From Spirochaetaceae bacterium (GTDB lineage: Bacteria; Spirochaetota; Spirochaetia; Treponematales; Breznakiellaceae): a stretch of 11,867 nt of DNA. The notes beneath the pieces were generated by a model. The model worked only from the letters and a program-made list of their open reading frames with translations, searched no databases and was not told the origin of the DNA. The position numbers and the translations under genes are program-made. The stretch's first letter is position 1; each line of letters begins with the position of its first letter. Positions 6,596 through 11,867 of the stretch are shown in pieces. The stretch lies in assembly GCA_031268255.1 (NCBI GenBank), contig JAIRXO010000234.1, forward strand, positions 1-11,867. The letters are read 5' to 3'.

Positions 6596-8352
6596 AAAAG
6601 AAAAACCGCATCGCCGATATAATTGTAGTCCTCATCTGTTTTTCCGGGGCCCTTTTTTCCGGTTTGCTTTTTTGGCGGGACCTTACCCGGACGCTGACAA
6701 AAAATTCCGAAATCCCCGTTGGAATCATAAGCTACAAACGCAACGGAGCCCAGCGCCGTTTTGGGGAAAGGCTTGCCTGGGCGTCGGTGCAGAGGGAGTC
6801 GCCGGTGTATAACGGAGACCTGATACGCACCGCCGATCTTTCCGACGCGGTTATCACCTTTGATAACGCCACGGAGGTAAGCCTTTCGGAAAACAGCCTC
6901 ATACAGGCTTTCTATGATCCCGATATGGGGGCCAGGCTTGAACTCTCCGGCGGCAATATCTCTGTTGACTCAAGGGACAAGGGCCTGGTCATAAGTTCGG
7001 GCGGGAAAGAACTTACCCTCAGCGCGGGCAGCACTGTCAGCGTGGATGCCGGAGAGGAATTCGCCGTAAGGGTAATGGCCGGCAGCGTCTCTTTACATTC
7101 CTCCGGGGAAAGCCGGGAACTGGCCGCCGGTGACGCCCTCAGCGTTGACGCTTCGGGGTACATTGAGGAAAAGCCCCAGGTTACAGTCCTTGCCCCGCTT
7201 CCCGGCCAAACCCTGCTTGGCTCGGGACCGGCATCAGTGGCCTTCTCGTTTCAAAGCTCAAATTTTTCTGAAGAAGAACGTGTCCGGCTTGATATCGCGT
7301 CAGACAGGCGCTTTTCCCGCCTTATAAAGACCGTTGACAGCCCGTCAAATTCAGGCATGACAGTTGAACTTGCACCCGGCGCCTATTGGTGGCGGGCATA
7401 TCCCCGGAGCGGGGACGCCGCTTTTGCCGCGTCAGGAAGGCTGTCCATTGTAAACGCTTCTTCTCCCATCCCGCGCTATCCCGGCAGGGGCGCCCTTTTC
7501 TCTTACCGGGACAGGCCGCCAGAAATACAGTTCCGGTGGACAGACGGGGGAAGCCCTTCCGGCGATGACGAGGCGGTCTATACGCTCGAAGCCGCCGATA
7601 ACCCTGATATGCTTAATCCGCGCCTTTCGGAAAAAGTAGGCGGGTATTTTTATACAACCGGCAATCTTGGCGAGGGAACATGGTACTGGCGCGTAACGCC
7701 CAGATACCCGGAGAGCTACGGAGGAACCGTCCCGCGTTCCGCTGTCTCGGCCTTTACCATAGAACATGCGCCGGAAACCGCTGCGGAAGTTCCGCCGCCC
7801 GAAGAGCCCCCCGAGGCCGAGGAGCTTCCCCCGGTGGCGGAAATACCCCCTGTAGTGGAAATACCCCCTGTCCGCATACGGCCCGAACCCCCGCCCGAAC
7901 CTCCGCCCGCTTCCCGGGTGCTTCCTGTCCCCCTTTTGGAAAGGCCAGGGGCGCTCGAGCCCTCGCCTGACGCGGTGATTGACGCGGCCTATATACGGCG
8001 GAACGCGGGGGCCGCGCCGTTTACCAGCTTCTTTACGTTTAGCTGGAAACCCGTACCCGGCGCCAACGCCTATAGTTTTGAGCTTTACCGCTCAGGCTCC
8101 GGTGAGGGGGACGCGGCCTCCGGCGCCGTTCCGCTTGTCAGCGTCCCTCCCTCGCCCCAGACCAGTTACCGCCTCGAAAACCTGGCCATACTGGAAAACG
8201 GCGGGTATATCTGGCGCATCAGCGCCCTGAGCATAGCCCCTGACGGTACGGTGGAGAGGCGGGGAGAAACAGCCGAATACCGCTTTACCCTTTCCATACC
8301 CAGACCCGGCGCTCCGGCCCTGACGGTCCCGGATATCCTGTACGGACTGTAG
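6592..8352 (+). CDS. FecR-domain protein with fibronectin-III-like modules (periplasmic, membrane anchored)
   Basis: 586 residues. A basic MKKKNR start leads into one hydrophobic helix (about 9-28) with no clear cleavage site, so it is probably a signal anchor with the rest periplasmic. Residues about 66-185 match the FecR domain (NGDLIRTADLSDAVITFDN, then EVSLSENSLIQ and repeated beta strands). Three fibronectin-III-like or Ig-like modules follow at about 195-288, 310-391 and 475-570, each with 'YWWRAYP / WYWRVTP / YIWRISA' strands. A Pro-rich stretch (397-440, PPVAEIPPVVEIPPV) separates modules two and three and could span peptidoglycan. FecR domains elsewhere bind TonB-linked signals or anti-sigma partners; no sigma factor is seen here. 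The start overlaps the cyclase stop (ATGA), with GGAGAAGGA upstream. Function in detail is unknown. Confidence 0.8.
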   Translation: MKKKNRIADIIVVLICFSGALFSGLLFWRDLTRTLTKNSEIPVGIISYKRNGAQRRFGERLAWASVQRESPVYNGDLIRTADLSDAVITFDNATEVSLSENSLIQAFYDPDMGARLELSGGNISVDSRDKGLVISSGGKELTLSAGSTVSVDAGEEFAVRVMAGSVSLHSSGESRELAAGDALSVDASGYIEEKPQVTVLAPLPGQTLLGSGPASVAFSFQSSNFSEEERVRLDIASDRRFSRLIKTVDSPSNSGMTVELAPGAYWWRAYPRSGDAAFAASGRLSIVNASSPIPRYPGRGALFSYRDRPPEIQFRWTDGGSPSGDDEAVYTLEAADNPDMLNPRLSEKVGGYFYTTGNLGEGTWYWRVTPRYPESYGGTVPRSAVSAFTIEHAPETAAEVPPPEEPPEAEELPPVAEIPPVVEIPPVRIRPEPPPEPPPASRVLPVPLLERPGALEPSPDAVIDAAYIRRNAGAAPFTSFFTFSWKPVPGANAYSFELYRSGSGEGDAASGAVPLVSVPPSPQTSYRLENLAILENGGYIWRISALSIAPDGTVERRGETAEYRFTLSIPRPGAPALTVPDILYGL

Positions 8353-8353
8353 C

Positions 8354-9520
8354 ATGGGCGCCCGCTTCCGGCTCCTGGCCGCCGCCTTTTTATGCGTCTC
8401 GCTTTCCCTGGCCGGAGAAGAAAACACGGCCATGCAAGGGCCGCGCTTTATACAGCGCCTCGGCTGGACAGAGCTTGAATCCGCCGCATTTTACGAGCTG
8501 ACCGTTGAACGGCTTGACGCCGCCTCGGAATATACCCGGGTACTGCGGAAAAGAAGCGACAAGCCCTTTGCGGACTGTTCCCTGCCGCCCGGACAGTACC
8601 GCTATCAGGTATGCCCCTATGATTTTTTTGGACAGGCCGCCTCTCCCTCGGCGTGGGGATATTTTACGGTACAGTCCCTGACGGCGGACCGTTACGCGCA
8701 AAGGTTTACCTGGACAGCCGTTGACTTTGCCTCTTTTTACGAGATGGTAATAGAACGGCAAAGCAACGGAACATACCGGGAAGCGGCCAGGATTGCGGGA
8801 GAAGAAAACTTTGTTGAAATTTCCCTGCCCTCCGGCGATTACCGCTCCTGTGTCGTAAGTTTCGACCTTTTGGGCAGGCCGGGAAACGCCTCGGCATGGG
8901 AATATTTTACGGTACTCGAACCGCCGCGCCCTCCAGAGGAGACATTAAAGCCCGTGATAGCATCGGGCAAAAACGCCGCCGTCTTTGCCGGGCTTGGATT
9001 TAAGCCCCTTTTCCCCCTCCCGTTCAGCGAGTTCAACAAAAATTACGGGAAGGGTTTCCAGCCGGCGGGCGCGTCCGCGTGGCTGGTCATTATGCCTTTC
9101 GGAACAAAGGAAGGCGGGAAACAAGGCGTTCCCGGCGAATTCGGCTTTGAGTTTAATCCGTCCTGGAATTATCTTTCCAGGGAGACAGACGGAAGCCGGG
9201 CGTCAAACCAGCTTGCCTCTGTCCAGGCCAACCTGCTCTGGCGGCTTCGGTTAGGGGAAAGCGGCCTGGCGCTGAATTTCCGCCTTGGCGGGGGGCTTAC
9301 CCTGATCTGGGATTTGCATGTTGAATATTCGGGCATCGTGGACAAAGACCGTTTTACCACCTGGCTGGGTTCCGCCTCGGGGGGCGTTTCGCTTCAGTGG
9401 GCTGTAACGGAAAACCTTTTTGTCGATATCGGCGCGGAGTATTTCCAGGTGTTTTCCGTTGACAACCCGTTTTTGAATTTTATACGGCCCTACGCGGGAC
9501 TTGTCAGGCGTCTGTATTAA
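8354..9520 (+). CDS. Exported fibronectin-III-like protein with C-terminal beta-barrel-like domain
   Basis: 388 residues. A cleavable Sec signal (MGARFRLLAAAFLCVSLSLA, cut after Ala20) is followed by two homologous fibronectin-III-like repeats at about 31-106 and 116-187, each ending in 'SAWGYFTV' or 'SAWEYFTV'. After a Pro-rich hinge (188-199), residues 205-388 alternate polar and hydrophobic residues in about eight strand-like segments (GEFGFEFNPSW, LALNFRLGGGL, LFVDIGAEYF) and end in an aromatic residue (RRLY), as outer-membrane beta-barrel proteins do. The likely site is the outer membrane, with the repeats in the periplasm or at the surface. It starts 1 bp after the FecR gene's stop with a weak ribosome site, so it is probably translationally coupled. 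Outer-membrane placement is inferred by eye, not predicted by software. Confidence 0.75.
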   Translation: MGARFRLLAAAFLCVSLSLAGEENTAMQGPRFIQRLGWTELESAAFYELTVERLDAASEYTRVLRKRSDKPFADCSLPPGQYRYQVCPYDFFGQAASPSAWGYFTVQSLTADRYAQRFTWTAVDFASFYEMVIERQSNGTYREAARIAGEENFVEISLPSGDYRSCVVSFDLLGRPGNASAWEYFTVLEPPRPPEETLKPVIASGKNAAVFAGLGFKPLFPLPFSEFNKNYGKGFQPAGASAWLVIMPFGTKEGGKQGVPGEFGFEFNPSWNYLSRETDGSRASNQLASVQANLLWRLRLGESGLALNFRLGGGLTLIWDLHVEYSGIVDKDRFTTWLGSASGGVSLQWAVTENLFVDIGAEYFQVFSVDNPFLNFIRPYAGLVRRLY

Positions 9521-9523
9521 CCG

Positions 9524-10699
9524 TTAGTGGGAACGCAGGAGTTCCTCTGCCTTGTCCCTGTAGCGTTCAGGGTCGGCCTCGACAGCCTGGTTAAGGAGAG
9601 CCCTGGCCTCGACGGTTCTGCCTGAGGAAAGGGCGTTTAAGCCCAGGGCATAGAGGGTAAGGGGCCGGTCCGCGCCGTTTTCGAGGGCCGATTCGTAGTA
9701 AAAATCGGCAAGGTTCCAGTCGTTCCGTTCATAGGCCATGATGCCCAGGTAGTAATAGGGGGCGTAGTGGCCGGGCCGTAATTCTATGGCCTGGAGAAAA
9801 TACATCTCGGCCATGGCCGGGTCCTGCTGGTACGAGGCCTTTCCCATATCCACAAGTTCGGCAAAAGTTTTCCGTGAGGCGAAATAGTTCCGGTAGTCCT
9901 GGGCAAAGGCCCCGGAATTGATCCAGGTATTCATGTATTCCCGCGCGATGCGGCTGTTTTCCGCCGAAGACGCACCGGGCTTTAACAGCATGAATGACTC
10001 AAAGAGGGTTCTCTGGTAATCAATGTTTCCGCTGTTAAGGAGAAAGGACACCAGTGCCCAGGACGCGGGGATAAAATTCTCAAAGCTGCCCTGAATGTCC
10101 GCCATGAGGACCGAGTCCAGTGACGGCGTTTCCCTTCCCCAGGCTTTGACAGTATCGAGCCAGGCGAGATTTTCCTCATACGCGACACCTTCCCCGCTGA
10201 AAAACAGGGTGCTGAAATACACGGCAAAGCCGTCCCGTATCCACGACGGCGGATTGGGAAGAAAAGCCCGGAGAAACTGGACAAATGCCTGGTGCGCCGC
10301 CAGGCGTCCTGACTCCCCGCCGCCGAGGAGCAGCACCAGTTCCCTTCTTTCGGGCCTCTGGTAGTGGAGATACACCGCGCCTTCGCGTCTCCTCCCCAGT
10401 TGGGCGCTTATATAGCTGTCAAAGGACCCGGCATTGTCAAAGGCAATGACCCTGAGGGGAGAGACAAGGGCGCTTTCCTCAAAACGGAAGAGCCGGTTAT
10501 ACACTTCAAAACGGGTTTCCATTTCTTTTGAAAGTTCTATCGACGCGCCGGCGCCGCCCTCGGCGTACACCTCATAATGGGAGGTTTGGGTCCGGGCCAG
10601 GGTAGTATAGGAAACAGGACTTTCCGGGGCCTGGGCAAAAGAGCGGCCCAGGACGCAGACGGCAAAAAAAAGAACAAAGACACATGACCTTATACGCAT
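9524..10699 (-). CDS. Exported TPR protein with degenerate gluzincin (MA-clan) peptidase domain
   Basis: 391 residues. Signal peptide about 1-22 (FAVCVLGRSFA, then QAPE). Residues about 35-270 have the layout of peptidase MA-like or DUF1570-type domains: a strand/helix region, then the segment where HExxH should lie, then PSWIRDGFAVYF (151-162), equivalent to the usual 'P.WL.EG.A.Y'. Here HExxH reads HQAFV (136-140): the catalytic Glu is Gln, the second His is Val, and the downstream Glu ligand is Asp156. It is therefore predicted to be non-catalytic. Residues about 282-390 form three TPR-like helical repeats (AEMYFLQAIELRPGHY; ADFYYESALENGADRP; ARALLNQAVEADPERY), usually protein-docking surfaces. 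AGGAG lies 6 nt before the ATG and overlaps the upstream gene's stop. Second gene of a two-gene operon; a periplasmic scaffold is my best guess. Confidence 0.8.
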   Translation of the reverse strand: MRIRSCVFVLFFAVCVLGRSFAQAPESPVSYTTLARTQTSHYEVYAEGGAGASIELSKEMETRFEVYNRLFRFEESALVSPLRVIAFDNAGSFDSYISAQLGRRREGAVYLHYQRPERRELVLLLGGGESGRLAAHQAFVQFLRAFLPNPPSWIRDGFAVYFSTLFFSGEGVAYEENLAWLDTVKAWGRETPSLDSVLMADIQGSFENFIPASWALVSFLLNSGNIDYQRTLFESFMLLKPGASSAENSRIAREYMNTWINSGAFAQDYRNYFASRKTFAELVDMGKASYQQDPAMAEMYFLQAIELRPGHYAPYYYLGIMAYERNDWNLADFYYESALENGADRPLTLYALGLNALSSGRTVEARALLNQAVEADPERYRDKAEELLRSH

Positions 10700-10708
10700 G
10701 AAAAACTC

Positions 10709-11572
10709 CTATTGAATAATCTTGTTGATGATAATATTTATTTCCTCAATGAGGATACCGGTGTACTGTTCAATATTGTCAATCAAATACTGTTGAAGCT
10801 CGTGGATATTGCCCGCGAGCTGGGTGCCGTAGGGTACGTCGATGGTAATGACCAGACGGTATCCGGCATCGTCATCCTTGACCACGATTTTTTTTATGCG
10901 TATCTGACGGTTGTACTCGTCAACACAGTGAATGACCATCTGGCTCAGTGCCGCCTCGGAAATGATCACCTTTCCCTTTTTTGAATATTCGGGCCTTACC
11001 ACTGATTTTTCGTGAACCTTGGGCGGAGCGCCAAGTTGTATGGGCAGGGGCACCGACTTTTTTTTGAATATCCTTATGGCGTCGTAAAAAATATTGGGAT
11101 AGTTCCGCTTTATCTCTATGGAAGGAACAGGAATCACATGCTTGCCCTCGACCCTGCGCGTCCTTATGGCCCGTTCTATTTCTTCCTGGCTGGCTATATC
11201 CTCGATTTGTATGATTTTTCCCGGACTGGGAAGCTGGAGCCGGGCCGCGATCTTGTTTACCATTTTTTCGGAAGTTCCCAGAATAAGTATTTTTTTGAAT
11301 TTTTCGGCCTGAAGCCTCCTGGCGACAGCGTCCCTCCGCGCCTTGTCGTCAAAAAGCGCCACCTTGACCGCGGCGAGAAAGGTCTTTTCTTTTTTCGCCG
11401 AGTGCCCCTCAAGGATGCGGTTATCCCGTATAAGAAGCCCGTCGTCAATGATAACGTCAATGCCGTTTTTTTCCGCCACAAGTTTAGCCCTGAAACTCTT
11501 TCCGGTGCCGCTTTCACCAATGAGGGCGTATACTTTTATTCCTCTGAGGAACCAGAAAATATCCCTGAACAT
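10709..11572 (-). CDS. P-loop NTPase with C-terminal Asp23/Gls24-like domain
   Basis: 287 residues, cytoplasmic, no signal peptide. Residues 19-26 (GESGTGKS) are a textbook Walker A, followed by a hydrophobic strand and acid pair (VIIDD, 40-44) that could be Walker B. KKILILGTSEKM (93-104) looks like a further core strand of the NTPase fold. The middle (about 143-195) is a basic linker. Residues about 200-287 (KVIISEAAL, then a strand ending VDVPYG-like as TIDVPYGTQLAGNIHELQ, ending ILIEEINIIINKI) resemble the Asp23/Gls24 fold, found in cell-envelope and alkaline-stress proteins of Gram-positive bacteria. A role in envelope homeostasis is conceivable but unproven. It is 9 bp upstream of the TPR gene and heads that operon. 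The start codon has only a distant GGAG, which lies inside a palindrome. Confidence 0.75.
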   Translation of the reverse strand: MFRDIFWFLRGIKVYALIGESGTGKSFRAKLVAEKNGIDVIIDDGLLIRDNRILEGHSAKKEKTFLAAVKVALFDDKARRDAVARRLQAEKFKKILILGTSEKMVNKIAARLQLPSPGKIIQIEDIASQEEIERAIRTRRVEGKHVIPVPSIEIKRNYPNIFYDAIRIFKKKSVPLPIQLGAPPKVHEKSVVRPEYSKKGKVIISEAALSQMVIHCVDEYNRQIRIKKIVVKDDDAGYRLVITIDVPYGTQLAGNIHELQQYLIDNIEQYTGILIEEINIIINKIIQ

Positions 11573-11575
11573 ACC

Positions 11576-11587
11576 GGAGTATACTCC
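11576..11587. promoter_or_regulatory. Palindrome over the ribosome binding site of the P-loop/Asp23 gene
   Basis: GGAGTATACTCC is an exact 12-bp palindrome ending 3 nt before the minus-strand start codon. Its GGAG is the only Shine-Dalgarno-like sequence, 11 nt from the ATG, and it can pair with CTCC across a four-base TATA loop. It could therefore serve as an operator, a small RNA hairpin covering the ribosome site, or a -10 element (TATACT). The sequence does not decide among these. Confidence 0.35.
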
Positions 11588-11680
11588 ACTATACGGCGTA
11601 ATATGCCCTTATGGAACCATCCCTTGTTGTTTTTTTGCGATTTTCGGGCTGTTTTTTGGGAAAAATTGATATACATTTTA

Positions 11681-11737
11681 AGGGGGGCCTGTTTCCCCGC
11701 TGACGTCAGGCCCAACATGCCGATGTCAGGCCCCCCT
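11681..11737. repeat. Perfect 11-bp inverted repeat with internal direct repeat
   Basis: AGGGGGGCCTG (11681-11691) is exactly inverted as CAGGCCCCCCT (11727-11737), 35 bp apart. Between and overlapping them, GACGTCAGGCCC (11702-11713) recurs as GATGTCAGGCCC (11722-11733), a 20-bp period. No T-run follows either arm, so it is a poor rho-independent terminator. It may be a repetitive extragenic element or a structured 5' leader of the minus-strand operon. Confidence 0.6.
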
Positions 11738-11739
11738 GC

Positions 11740-11760
11740 GGCGCAAACACGGTTTGCGCC
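11740..11760. repeat. Perfect 9-bp stem, 3-base loop hairpin
   Basis: GGCGCAAAC (11740-11748) pairs exactly with GTTTGCGCC (11752-11760) around a 3-base loop. It is flanked by C-runs (CCCCCC at 11731-11736 and 11763-11768), giving a direct-repeat frame around the stem. It sits directly beside the 11-bp inverted repeat, so the two may be parts of one element. No poly-T tail is present on either strand. Confidence 0.6.
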
Positions 11761-11781
11761 TACCCCCCAGGTGCTTACGGC

Positions 11782-11810
11782 TTGATACGCGGCCCATGTT
11801 CGCATATCAT
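11782..11810 (+). promoter_or_regulatory. Candidate sigma-70 promoter for the rightmost gene
   Basis: TTGATA (11782-11787) and TATCAT (11805-11810) each match 5 of 6 consensus bases with an ideal 17-bp spacer. The expected start near 11817 would give a leader of about 30 nt to the ATG at 11848. It reads away from the minus-strand operon, so this region is divergent. Confidence 0.5.
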
Positions 11811-11847
11811 GAATTACGTTCTGAATCCGCGTAGCCAAGGAAAAACG

Positions 11848-11867
11848 ATGCATCCGGTCCTTTGTGT
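11848..11867 (+). CDS. Possible start of a gene running off the window
   Basis: An ATG at 11848 is preceded by AAGGA with a 6-nt gap and by a well-formed promoter. Only MHPVLC can be read, so no family can be assigned. The call rests on signals alone, not on protein similarity. Confidence 0.4.

Noticed and set aside
9521..9523. Bidirectional terminator between the convergent operons
   Set aside because: Only 3 bp separate the stops and no stem with a T-run spans them.
11700..11709. CTGACGTCAG, containing the eukaryotic cAMP response element TGACGTCA
   Set aside because: Bacterial CRP sites are TGTGA-N6-TCACA; the match to a eukaryotic element is chance despite the cyclases nearby.
11740..11760. 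Integron attC site, considered because some treponemes carry integrons
   Set aside because: The arms do not fit the RYYYAAC/GTTRRRY core sites, the stem is too short, and no integrase or cassette is present.
11012..11785. Plus-strand open frame of 257 codons opposite the P-loop/Asp23 gene
   Set aside because: The minus frame has a Walker A and an Asp23-like tail; this frame shows no family and runs through the hairpin region.
11536..11853. Minus-strand frame of 105 codons across the divergent region
   Set aside because: It overlaps the start of the P-loop gene in another frame, reads through the inverted repeats, and shows no domain or ribosome site.

Overview
The window looks like chromosome from a spirochaete, most plausibly a mid-GC treponeme of the termite-gut or environmental type. 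This is inferred from gene content, not from a marker gene. The pointers are a lipoprotein with a loose spirochaete-type lipobox and a repetitive beta-helix, Cache-HAMP class III nucleotide cyclases, a FecR-domain/fibronectin-III envelope protein, a fibronectin-III/beta-barrel protein, and a P-loop protein with an Asp23/Gls24-like tail. No rRNA, tRNA, CRISPR array or transposase gene is visible.

Layout. (1) On the minus strand, 1-130 is the N-terminus of a MATE-family exporter, and 216-2327 encodes a lipoprotein made of two tandem beta-helix modules. The AT-rich gap between them carries nested inverted repeats that could be an operator for the exporter. (2) On the plus strand, 2424-9520 is a compact four-gene operon with junctions of 2 bp, a 4-bp overlap and 1 bp: two tandem membrane-bound Cache-HAMP-cyclases, a FecR/fibronectin-III protein, and a fibronectin-III/beta-barrel protein. 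(3) On the minus strand, 9524-11572 is a two-gene operon read toward the cyclase operon: a P-loop/Asp23-like protein, then an exported TPR protein with a ruined zinc-peptidase motif. The two operons converge with only 3 bp between stop codons. (4) From 11573 to the end is a 275-bp region with two near-perfect hairpins, a good plus-strand promoter, and an AAGGA-preceded ATG for a gene that runs off the window.

The main point of interest is the cyclase pair. The first cyclase has lost the first metal-binding Asp (Leu389), and the segment carrying the second is displaced. It keeps the substrate-selecting Lys/Thr and the transition-state Asn/Arg. The second cyclase keeps both metal Asp residues (D485, D529) but has Ser617 where the transition-state Asn should be. 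This is the same division of labour as the C1 and C2 halves of mammalian adenylyl cyclases. It suggests that the two proteins form one composite active site in a heterodimer, gated by two different Cache sensors. Co-transcription with a FecR-type periplasmic protein and an outer-membrane-barrel candidate suggests an envelope-spanning sensing pathway, but the sequence does not prove this.
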